From Aquilaria yunnanensis (Eukaryota > Streptophyta > Magnoliopsida > Malvales > Thymelaeaceae): DNA of 64,000 nt. The position numbers were made by a program, and so were the translations under genes. Within the stretch, counting starts at the first letter, position 1. Every line of letters begins with the position of its first letter. The DNA is taken from assembly GCA_039654915.1 (NCBI GenBank), contig CM077595.1, forward strand, positions 51,553,501-51,617,500. Reading direction: 5' to 3'. Positions 44,590-54,025 of the stretch are shown here, one piece after another. Under the pieces are notes generated by a model, which was not told where the DNA came from, did no database searches, and was given only the letters and a program-made list of their open reading frames with translations.

Positions 44590-45206
44590 TCTCCCCCCTC
44601 CTTAGAAGGATTCGTCCTCGAATCAAAACCTGCACTAGAAAAGGGAATTGAATCAATAACAATGAAATGATCAGCACATAAGCACTTACCTTTCACATAA
44701 GCACCAATAACATGGAATGCTTGTGTATGGAGCTTTAATCTTGAGCAAAACCTGAACCAATATCCAAATGCAATGATACCTCCTGGATCAAAGACAAAGC
44801 TTGAAACAATTAGCACAAAAAATATGAATGTTTGCACAATTTTCATCTTAACTCTAGGCATCACTTTCATTGCCTTTTCCATCTCAAAAACATTATTCTC
44901 ACAACAAGTAAAAGTGTAGGAATAATTTACCTTAGGGATGCTGTATGCACTCAAAACAAATGGACCTAAACTCACATAAGTGTCAAGGTCATGAAAAGCA
45001 CAAGTTATGCATGTCAAGACAATACTTTGCATAGGCCATTCAAACAAACAAGAATTGAACACAATATGGCCTAAACTAATAACAAAACTAGGATGCATGA
45101 ATTTCACAAAAATCCTAAGCATTTTAAATGAAACAAGATCAAACTTATTTTGTATGTATATGCACCACAATGCATAAAAATTGTGAATATGTATGAAATG
45201 TGACAC
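44460..45206 (-). pseudogene. Element C: 3' part of internal frame, runs into LTR
   Basis: 248 codons match the C-terminal quarter of the element A protein. They include VNYSYTFTCCENNVFEM, PGGIIAFGYWFRF, GFDSRTNPSKEGG and the LTR-encoded GPLTRKKANELTSALQ. The function of this part is not recognised. It is in another frame than the preceding 45104-46507, so a frameshift lies near 45100-45200. Confidence 0.75.
44590..44603 (-). other. Polypurine tract of element C
   Basis: The minus strand reads AAGGAGGGGGGAGA directly before the LTR start. The preceding codons encode FDSRTNPSKEGG. Confidence 0.85.
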
Positions 45207-46507
45207 AAAACAAAGGACTCAACATACCTCCTTAAAAGGCTGAATTTAAAACCAGAATTTTCACTCAAAATAAAAAATTTAAGGTTTGGACATAAAGCAA
45301 AAAGATCAAGACTCAAAAGTTTGTGTAATGCATGTGTCATGACAAAAAGATACTTGCTGGAAATTAAAGATTGACACACAAAAATGGGCTGAATATAAAT
45401 GTGAATCAAAGAAGTATGTAATGCATGTGTAACAACCAATTTATGCATGAAAAATTCCAAAGAAGCAAGTTTAACTTGAGGCAAAACAAAACAATGTGAC
45501 ATGGATGCAAAGTAAACAAATTCAAAAACAAAAGACAACAAAACAGATTTTCCTCTAAAGAAACTCAAGCAATTCCAAAGATGATTTGACAAAACCAAAG
45601 AATTTGAAGCTTGTAAACGATATTTTGTCAAATTTCCATGTTTACTTCCTTCTCTTAATCTAGTTTCATGAAAACCATTTTTCAAAATAACATTGCAAGC
45701 AAACACACATTGTTTGAGATTTTCATGCAAAATCACATCATATTTAAGTGTAAGGAAGAAATACATTACAGTGGTTGGACTTAGTCTCCAAGTATCTTGC
45801 TTTGGTGTAGGAATCACAAAATTTTCACCTTTGCACTTAATCACTTTGGGTGGAGTTGCAACAATTTCATCCCCTTGAACCATAGGATAAGAAACAATGT
45901 TAGGCAAACTTTTGCAAATGAAATCACTTAGTCTTACCTCAAATTGTTCCTTCTCAACCTCCTTTGTTGTTTTAATGCATGGGACACGGCTTAGAATTTT
46001 AGGAACACCAACTTCTTTAATGGGCAGCAACTCACTTGATTCTTGTAGTTCATCTCCACTTAATTCCTGAAAAGAAGACAACACAACACTAGAAAAAGAC
46101 TTTGTTATGTTAGATGAAAGTATGGCTTTTTTGTAGGTCATTCTCTCTTCACTCGGCTTGGGTTCATTACACTCTTGTCTTCTCTCAACTTCGCACTCAA
46201 TTTCTTCTCTCGGGAACTCTCCACTCTTCTTCCCCTCATGTTCACTCTTCTCACTTAATCTCTCGATTGTTCTCTCAACTTTCCCCTCATCACTCTTGCC
46301 TTCAACTTTCCCCTCATCACTCTTGCCTTCAACTTTCCCCTCTTTCTCTTTGACACATCTTGGATGCCTTTGCTCTCTTAATGCTCCTCTCGGCCTTAAT
46401 GGCATGATGAAGCAAATCCTCCATGTTGACATATGGCACCATCTCCACTTCGTTGGCAATCTCAAGATTGAGACCATTAATGAATCTAGCAATGGTGGTC
46501 TCCTCAT
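45104..46507 (-). pseudogene. Element C: middle part of internal frame
   Basis: 467 codons cover the charged stretch (GKVEGKSDEG repeats, SEKSEHEGKKSGEFP) and the Phe/Ser/His/Cys-rich region of the element A protein. Compared with A, roughly 50 codons between KASKMCQ and the GKVEGKSDEG repeats are missing, with a change of frame. The first about 40 codons are an out-of-frame reading of gag. A 27-bp unit encoding EGKVEGKSD-type residues is repeated once more in tandem. Confidence 0.75.
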
Positions 46508-47168
46508 CCTCCATGATGTTGGCTCGGGTCAAGGTTATCTCCAAGTCTTTGTGGTAGTCCTCCACACTCCTTTGGCCTTGCACTAGCTTTTGAAGCTTTA
46601 AGCGTTGATCTCTATAGTAGGAGCTAGGCACAAATCTCTTCCTCATTAAGGCTTTAAGGGCTCTCCATGTATGTATGGGCTCCTCCTCATTCCTTCTCCT
46701 AGAAGTAACATCTTGATTCCACCATACAAGAGCATAATTAGTGAATTTTATGGTAGCCAATTTAACCTTCTCTTTCTCGGAGTAATGATGGCAATCAAAC
46801 ACCATCTCAATCTTTTGTTCCCACTCCCAATATGCATCGTGATCACTCCTCCCTTGGAAGGATGGAATGGTAAACTTGATGGAGTTGAGATTGTTGTCCT
46901 CTCTTGGCTCACACCTCCTTAGAAACCCATGGTCATGCCAAACTCTTTCTTCCTCCTTGGGTTCTTCTCTCCTTGGTCCTCTCCTTGGTTGCAAGATGGG
47001 ATTTGGTTTCCTTGGCAACCTCAAATCAATGTCTTCAATCCTCCCCACAAATTTATTGAGAGTTTCTTGAAATTCTCTCATGGTAGGCTCCTTATTGTGT
47101 CTAACTTCCATCTTTCTATCCTCCTGGCCCTCCATACTCCTGAAAATAACAAAGATCCTCACAAACAC
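46329..47168 (-). pseudogene. gag: Element C: gag (Retrotrans_gag domain)
   Basis: 279 codons. The gag core runs from FTIPSFQGRSDHDAYWEW through ALVWWNQDVTSRR, RFVPSSYYRDQRLKLQKL and VEDYHKDLEITLTRANIM to NGLNLEIANEVEM, which is a Ty3/gypsy-type capsid domain. The likely start is the ATG of MEGQEDRKM, 11 codons into the open frame. The frame leaves the ancestral one after SKMCQ and stops soon after, next to a deletion of about 150 bp relative to A. Confidence 0.88.
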
Positions 47169-47474
47169 TCACCTCACGTGTTTCACTCAAAATATGAACA
47201 CTCAAAACACTCAATTTGTTAGTGAGATATTGCTTATTCAAAGAGTTCTCCAAAGTTCTAAGAAAACTATCCTCAAAGCACACAAGAAAACTTGAATTTT
47301 TTAGGAACTATTTTGACTCCAAAAGAGGTGGGCTAAACAAGCTTTAAAAGACTCTAGGAAGCTCTTGCAATTGATGATTACAAGAACCACAAAGAAAGCT
47401 TTTTGGCTCAAAACAATGGGATAGGTTTTGGGGCGCACAACTTTCAACACTTTGAGAAAACTTCTTTTTGCAAG

Positions 47475-47560
47475 CTCTTTTCTTTTCTTTTCTTTGCTCT
47501 TTCTTTTTCTGTTCTTTTCCTTCCTTTTTTTTTCCTCCTGTTTTTTTTTGTTTGCTGTTT
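47475..47560 (-). repeat. Purine-rich tract in element C leader
   Basis: On the minus strand this is a run of A/G with GAAAA, GAAAG and GGAAGG units, between the primer-binding site and gag. Equivalent tracts lie at 49902-49981 (B) and 57103-57180 (A); lengths differ slightly. Confidence 0.85.
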
Positions 47561-48027
47561 TGATGCTAACCAAACATTCTCCTTGAAACTCCTTGCTGCC
47601 AAAGACAAAAAGTTAAAATTCTTTTCGGCCAAGACAAGAAAACTAGTGAAATTGACATAATTTGAAGCAACTTTTTTATACCAAAAATTCCTGAACTTGG
47701 ATCCTTCTTTTTTTGAAGTTTTCTGGACTCTAAGATGCTGGAAACAATGAAAACAAAAGAGATTAATATGGCTGGACACGAAACAGAAAGATAAGAATTA
47801 GACAAGAACAAACGAATGGAAACCGAGAATACTAGGTGACGCGGATTGACTTCTTTTTGTTGTTTTTGTGATTTTTGGACTTGAACAAGGATGGAACAAA
47901 AGGACAGACCTGAAACAAGAAGAAAATAGATTAAAACAGAGAATTAAAGCACGAAATTACAGGACAAAATTGAAGGAAAAACGAAGAGAAACAAGAACAC
48001 AAAGATATGTCCTTCAATGGAACCTGT

Positions 48028-48040
48028 GGCTCTGATACCA
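48028..48040 (-). other. Primer-binding site of element C (tRNA-iMet type)
   Basis: TGGTATCAGAGCC on the minus strand, two bases inside the end of the 5' LTR. This is the usual plant LTR-element complement to the 3' end of initiator methionine tRNA. Confidence 0.9.
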
Positions 48041-48042
48041 AC

Positions 48043-48387
48043 TGATGCGAACCCCGATGGTATAACGACCATGAAACTCGCCCAAGATGTTTTTCAAGCT
48101 CCACAAGACATCAAAGAGACTGGGTTTGAAGACCCCCACCCCTAATCAACCTGTGACTAGAAACGAGAAGTATAGAACTCCAAGAACACAAGCATACTTG
48201 TGCACCAAGGCAGTCCACAAAGAACCAAAGAGAAAACCTCTCCAAAGAGCAATATTATTTCAAAATTTTTCTGTATGTTTACATCCAGAATATGTGCCTT
48301 TATATAGGCCTAAACTAGGGTTAAAATCTGGGCAAAATTCGCAGCCTAAATCCCTTAGGAATCCTAGATACAAAGACATAGGAAATC
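48043..48387 (-). mobile_element. 5' LTR of element C, truncated to 345 bp
   Basis: It starts TGATGCGAACCCCGATGG at 48043 and breaks at 48387 in GACATAGGAAATC. The next base begins the LTR of element B exactly at its TGATACGATC terminus. The remainder of this LTR does not follow element B at 60730. Confidence 0.9.
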
Positions 48388-49407
48388 TGATACGATCAAA
48401 GAATGCACAACCAAGGAAGCCAAGGACCCACTGAAGGTTTCTAGTGAACCATTGACAAGGAAAAAGGTTAAGGAGCTCACTAGTGCACTTCAAGCTCGGA
48501 TGTTGACAGATTGGTGATGTTCTGGTAGAAAAATCATATCTTGAGCTAAACAGATTGGAATTGAGTAATTCTTGATTCATTGGAAAGATAAAATCTGGAG
48601 GTACAAGTAATATGAATACCATCAAACCCATTTTGCACGTTAAGGAGGTCCAATTTAGCTTCAAAGTCGCGATTTACGAGTTATCGCTGGTTCAGAAGCA
48701 GTTACAGTATTTTGGGCATATCTTTGGATTTAGATGTCCGTTTTGTGTGGTTCAGGTTTCATTTCAAAGCTAAGAAATAGATCTACAACTTTAATGCTTT
48801 GCATTTTGAGAAATCATGGATGCATCAAGTTCGAATTTCAGCTTGAAGTTGAAGACACAAGCAGGAACCACCTGAGAAGACTATTTCGGGTTTTTATGCC
48901 CAATCTTGTGCTGTAACGTATCTTATTTTATTTTCCTAATTATTTACATTATTTAGGAAGTTATTTATGCTATGGAATAATTTTAAATAGTTTTGGACAA
49001 GTGGCATATGCTGCATTCATTGAACTTGTTCAAACTAGGGATTAGAGTCCTAATTTGACTAGGGTTTTGCTATGTCTTTGTATCTAGGATTCCTAAGGGA
49101 TTTAGGCTGCGAATTTTGCCCAGCTTTTAACCCTAGTTTAGGCCTATATAAAGGCACATATTCTGGATGTAGACATACAGAAAAGTTTTGAAATAAGATT
49201 GCTCTTTGGAGAGGTTTTCTCTTTGGTTCTTTGTGGACTGCCTCGGTGCACAAGTGTGCTTGTGTTCTTGGAGTTCTATACTTCTCGTTTCTAATCATAG
49301 GTTGATTAGGGGTGGGGGTTTTAAACCTAGTCCTTTTGATGTCTTGTGGAGCTTGAAAAACATCTTGGGCGAGTTTCATGGTCTTTATACCATCGGGGTT
49401 CGCATCA
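48388..49407 (+). mobile_element. 5' LTR of element B, 1020 bp
   Basis: TGATACGATCAAAG at 48388 to GGGGTTCGCATCA at 49407, followed after GT by the primer-binding site. TATATAAA is at 49145-49152. An open stretch in early U3 encodes the TRKKVKELTSALQ tail. Confidence 0.93.
49145..49152 (+). promoter_or_regulatory. TATA box of family G LTR
   Basis: TATATAAA after GGCC, about 260 bp before the LTR end. The same box is at 20880-20887, 30706-30713, 60467-60474 (plus) and 57930-57937 (minus). Its position just before the presumed R region supports a promoter role. Confidence 0.65.
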
Positions 49408-49409
49408 GT

Positions 49410-49422
49410 TGGTATCAGAGCC
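49410..49422 (+). other. Primer-binding site of element B (tRNA-iMet type)
   Basis: TGGTATCAGAGCC two bases after the 5' LTR. It fixes the plus orientation of family G and shows that 48388-49407 is a 5' LTR. Confidence 0.92.
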
Positions 49423-50321
49423 ACAAGTTCCATTGAAGGACATATCTTGTGTTCTTGTTTCCCTTCATTTTTCTTTCAATTCTGTCTAGTAATTTTCATG
49501 TTTTAATTCTCTGTTTTAATCCTTTTTTGTCTTGTTTCAGGTTTGTCCCTTTTTATTCCATCCTTGTTCAAGTCCGAAAATCACAAAAACAACAAAAAGA
49601 AGTCAATCCGTGTTGTCTAGTTTTCTCGGTTTCAAATTGCTTGTTCCTGATTATTTCTTATCTTTCTATTTCGTGTCCCGCCTTGTTAACCTTTCTTGTT
49701 TTCATTGTTTCCAGCATCCTAGAGTCAAGAAAACACCAAAAAAAGAAGGATCCAAGTTGTGGAAGTTTCGGTATCAAAAAGTTGCTTCAAATTGTGCCAA
49801 TTTCACTAGTTTTCTTGTCTTGGCCGAAAAGAATTTTAACTTTTTGTCTTTGGCAGCAAGGAGTTTCAAGGAGAACGTTTGGTTAGCATCAAAACAGCAA
49901 GCAAAAAAAAAAAAAAAGGAGGAAAAAAAAAAGGAAGGAAAAGAAAAGAAAAAGAAAGAGCAAAGAAAAGAAAAGAAAAGAGCTTGCAAAAAGAAGTTTT
50001 CTCAAAGTGTTGAAAGTTGTGCGCCCCAAAACCTATCCCATTATTTTGAGCCAAAAAGCTTTCTTTGTGGTTCTTGTAATCATCAATTGCAAGGGCTTCC
50101 TAGAGTCTTTTAAAGCTTGTTTAGCCCACCTCTTTTGGAGTCAAAATAGTTCCTCAAAAATTCAAGTTTTCTTGTGTGCTTTGAGGATAGTTTTCTTAGA
50201 ACTTTGGAGAACTCTTTGAATAAGCAATATCTCACTAACAAATTGAGTGTTTTGAGTGTTCATATTTTGAGTGAAACACGTGAGGTGAGTGTTTGTGAGG
50301 ATCTTTGTTATTTTCAGGAGT
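49423..50321 (+). other. Leader of element B with purine-rich tract
   Basis: About 900 bp between primer-binding site and the gag ATG, conserved in elements A and C. It holds a purine tract (49902-49981) of A-runs and GAAAA units, and a reading frame (within 49532-50113) encoding SFLVLAEKNFNFLSLAARS. The related frame is open in A but disturbed in C. It ends with TTATTTTCAG just before the gag start, which resembles a 3' splice site. I treat it as untranslated leader. Confidence 0.7.
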
Positions 50322-51065
50322 ATGGAGGGCAAGGAGGATAGAAAGATGGAAGTTAGACACAATAAGGAGCCTACCATGAGAGAATTTCAAGAAACTCTCA
50401 ATAAACTTGTGGGGAGGATTGAAGACCATTTGAGGTTGCCAAGGAAACCAAATCCCATTTTGCAACCAAGGAGAGGACCAAGGAGAGAAGAACCCGAGGA
50501 GGAAGAAAGAGTTTGGCATGACCATGGGTTTCTAAGGAGGTGTGAGCCAAGAGAGGACAACAATCTCAACTCCATCAAGTTTACCATTCCATCCTTCCAA
50601 GGGAGGAGTGATCCCGATGCATATTGGGAGTGGGAACAAAAGATTGAGATGGTGTTTGATTGCCATCATTACTCCGAGAAAGAGAAGGTTAAATTGGCTA
50701 CCATAAAGTTCACTAATTATGCTCTTGTATGGTGGAATCAAGATGTTACTTCTAGGAGAAGGAATGAGGAGGAGCCTATACATACATGGAGAGCCCTTAA
50801 AGCCTTAATGAGGAGGAGATTTGTGCCTAGCTCCTACTATAGAGATCAATGCTTAAAGCTTCAAAAGCTAGTGCAAGGCCAAAGGAGTGTGGAGGACTAC
50901 CACAAAGACTTGGAGATAACCTTGACCCGAGCCAACATCATGGAGGATGAGGAGACCACCATTGCTAGATTCATTAATGGTCTCAATCTTGAGATTGCCA
51001 ACGAAGTGGAGATGGTGCCATATGTCAACATGGAGGATTTGCTTCATCATGCCATTAAGGCCTAG
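50289..51065 (+). pseudogene. gag: Element B: gag (Retrotrans_gag), premature stop
   Basis: The Ty3/gypsy-type gag core is intact: FTIPSFQGRSDPDAYWEW, FTNYALVWWNQDVTSRR, QCLKLQKLVQGQRSVEDY and RFINGLNLEIANEVEM. The likely start is the ATG at 50322 (MEGKEDRKM). The frame stops at TAG (51063-51065) after HHAIKA, where elements A and C read on with E. Two further in-frame stops follow at TGA 51261-51263 and TAG 51297-51299. Gag would form the particle shell that packages element RNA. Confidence 0.9.
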
Positions 51066-51470
51066 AGGAGTATTAAGAGAGCAAAGGCATCCAAGATGTG
51101 TCAAGGAGGAATTTCCACATGGAAAGGAGCATGGAGCAAAGATGTAAGAGAAGTACCCAAGCCAAACATGGAGACCACAAAAGGAGACATGTCTCAATCT
51201 CAACAAGATAAGTCAATCGTGCTTGTACCACTTTCACCACAACAAGTCTTTGAGGATCAATGAAAATTTCAAAGTAAGGTTGAGAGAAAAGAGAAATAGG
51301 GGAAAGTTGAAGGCAAGAGTGATGAGGGGAAAGTTGAGAGAACAACCGAGAGATTAAGTGAGAAGAGTGAACATGAGGGGAAGAAGAGTGGAAAGTTCCC
51401 GAGAGAAGAAATTGAGTGCGAAGTTGAGAGAAGACAAGAGTGTAATGAACCCAAGCCGAGTGAAGAGAGA

Positions 51471-51906
51471 ATGACCTACAAAAAAGCCATACTTTCATCT
51501 AACATAACAAAGTCTTTTTCTAGTGTTGTGTTGTCTTCTTTTCAGGAATTAAGTGGAGATGAGCTACAAGAATCAAGTGAGTTGCTGCCCATTAAAGAAG
51601 TTGGTGTTCCTAAAATTCTAAGCCATGTCCCATGCATTAAAACAACAAAGGAGGTTGAGAAGGAACAATTTGAGGTAAGTCTAAGTGATTTCATTTGCAA
51701 AAGTTTGCCTAACATTGTTTCTTATCCTATGGTTCAAGGGGATGAAATTGTTGCAACTCCACCCAAAGTGATTAAGTGCAAAGGTGAAAATTTTGTGATT
51801 CCTACACCAAAGGAAGATACTTGGAGACTAAGTCCAACCACTGTAATGAATTTCTTCCTTACACTTAAATATGATGTGATTTTGCATGAAAATCTCAAAC
51901 AATGTG
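51471..51906 (+). pseudogene. Element B: downstream frame up to solo LTR insertion
   Basis: In the same frame as gag, it encodes SSNITKSFSSVVLSSFQELS, DELQESSELLPI and SPTTVMNFFLTLKYD, matching the middle of the element A protein. The solo G LTR at 51907 ends it, and the homologous sequence resumes at 52874 (GTTTGCTTGCAATG). Function of this region is not recognised. Confidence 0.75.
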
Positions 51907-52868
51907 TGATGCGAACCCCGATGGTATAAAGACCATGAAACTCGCCCAAGATGTTTTTCAAGCTCCATAAGACATCAAAAAGACTAGGTTTAAAACCCCC
52001 ACCCCTAATCAACCTGTGATTAGAAACGAGAAGTATAGAAATCCAAGAACACAAGCACACTTGTGCACCAAGGCAGTCCACAAAGAACCAAAGAGAAAAC
52101 CTCTCCAAAGAGCAATATTATTTTGAAAATTTTCTGTGTGTTTACATCCAGAATATGTGCCTTTATATAGGCCTAAACTAGGGTTAAAAGCTGGGCAAAA
52201 TTCGCAGCCTAAATCCCTTAGGAATCCTAGATACAAAGACATAGGAAATCCTAGTCAAATTAGGACTCTAATTCCTAGTTTGAACAAGTTTAATGAATGC
52301 AGCGTATGCCACTTGCCCAAAATGATTTAAAACTATTGCATAGCCTAAATAACTTCCTAAATAATGTATCTAAATAGGATTTGAACGAAAATAAAATATA
52401 AATACAAGATTAAACCCGAAAACTCCCAAATAGCCTTTTTGGGTGCATTTTGGGCACTTTAAGGTTCTCTCTTGTATCTTCAGCTCCAAGCTTGAATCTT
52501 TGAGTTCCAATGGAATGAATCTTCATCTTAGATGTGGTAATGATGGTCTGGAAAGTTAGAGCTCAAAAATCCAGCTTGTGGACACAAAATGCATCAATGC
52601 ACTTTGAGTGGTGTCCTTGGTGTCCTTGTTTTGTGACTTATCTAAGCACTCCAGAACTGAGTACCAAGCATATCCATCATGTCCATATGGTGTCTTGAAA
52701 GTTACAGCAGCTCCTTGTGAAGTTCCATGTCCATTCTCCATGAAGAAACTTGAAACAAAGCCTTGTAGTGCACTTGAGAGCTCCTTAGCTTTCTTCCTTG
52801 TCATAGGTCCACTAGAAACCTTCAATGGGTCCTTGCCTTCTCCATGTGTGCCTTCCTTGATCATATCA
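51907..52868 (-). mobile_element. Family G solo LTR (variant) in element B, TSD ATGTG
   Basis: TGATGCGAACCCCGATGG at 51907 to TTGATCATATCA at 52868, with perfect TSDs ATGTG (51902-51906 and 52869-52873). Removing the insert rejoins AACAATGTGTGTTTGC, as seen uninterrupted in elements A and C. It is 962 bp and of the same U3 variant as 29996-30967, with the minus-strand open stretch GPMTRKKAKELSSALQ. Confidence 0.94.
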
Positions 52869-53008
52869 ATGTGTGTTTGCTTGCAATGTTATTTTGAAGA
52901 ATGGTTTTCATGAAACTAGATTAAGAGAAGGAAGTATGCATGAAACTTTGACAAAATATGGTTTTAAAGCCTCTAATTCTCTGGTTCTGTCAAATCATCT
53001 TTGGAATT

Positions 53009-54025
53009 TGATGCGAACCCCGATGGTATAACGACCATGAAACTCACCCAAGATGTTTTTCAAGCTCCACAAGACATCAAAGAGACTGGGTTTGAAGACC
53101 CCCACCCCTAATCAACCTGTGATTAGAAACGAGAAGTATAGAACTCCAAGAACACAAGCATACTTGTGCACCAAGGCAGTCCGCCAAGAACCAAAGAGAA
53201 AACCTCTCCAAAGAGCAATATTATTTCGGAAATAATCTGTATCTTTACATCCAGAATATGTGCCTTTATATAGGCCTAAACTAGGGTTAAAAGCTGGGCA
53301 AAATTCGCAGCCTAAATCCCTTAGAAATCCTAGATACAAAGACATAGGAAATCCTAGTCAAATTAGGACTCTAATCCCTAGTTTGAACAAGTTTAATGAA
53401 TGCAGATGCCACTTGTCCAAAATGATTTAAAACTATTCCATAGCCTAAATAACTTCCTAAATAATGTAAATAATTAGGAAAATAAAATAAGATACGTTAC
53501 AGCACAAGATTGGGCATAAAAACCCAAAATAGTCTTCTCAGGTGGTTCCTGCTTGTGTCTTCAACTTCAAGCTGCAATTCGAACTTCATGCAGCCATGAT
53601 TTCTTAAAATGTAAAACATGAAAGTTGTAGATCTATTTCTTAGCTTCGAAACCACACTTGAATCACACAAAATAGACTTCTGAATCGAAAGATATTCCCA
53701 AAATACTGCAACTGCTTCTGAACCAGCAATAACTCATAAATCGCGACTTTGAAGCTAAATTGGACCTCCTTATCGTGCAAAATGGGTTTCATGGTATTCA
53801 TATGATTTTTAGCTCCAGATTTTATCTTTCTAATGAATCAACAATTACTCAATTCTGATGTGTTTAACTCAAGATATGAATTTTCTACCAGAACATCACC
53901 AATCTGTCAAAATCTAAGCTTAAAGTGCACCGGTGAGCTCCTTAGCCTTCTTCCTTGTCAATGGTCCACTAATTAACTTCAATGGATCCTTGACATCCTT
54001 GGTTGTGCCTTCTTTGATCGTATCA
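53009..54025 (-). mobile_element. 3' LTR of element A, 1017 bp
   Basis: TGATGCGAACCCCGATGG at 53009 to GATCGTATCA at 54025. Compared with the 5' LTR it lacks 3 bp at about 53406 (GCAGATGCC versus GCAGCGTATGCC) and differs by scattered substitutions. Its U3 end encodes the last 35 or so residues of the element's protein. Confidence 0.93.

Larger units (their letters stand above)
43569..48387 (-). mobile_element. Family G element C, 5' LTR truncated
   Basis: Minus-strand non-autonomous gypsy-type element: 3' LTR 43569-44589, polypurine tract 44590-44603, internal region with gag, leader and primer-binding site 48028-48040, then 345 bp of 5' LTR (48043-48387). The 5' LTR stops where element B begins. 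It was inserted into copia gag: left flank CGCTT (43564-43568); the other TSD copy is missing. The coding region is broken (see 44460-47168). Confidence 0.9.

Noticed and set aside
49206..49436. Recurrent frames in G LTRs (MERFSLWFFVDCLGAQ and NQPVTRNEKYRTPRTQ types)
   Set aside because: Both strands of the same R-U5 sequence appear open in many copies because the copies are near-identical. They lie in transcript ends and show no domain.
49532..50113. Leader frame of element B as a second gene
   Set aside because: The related frame is open in A but disturbed in C, and much of it is a Lys-rich reading of a purine tract. Untranslated leader is the simpler view.
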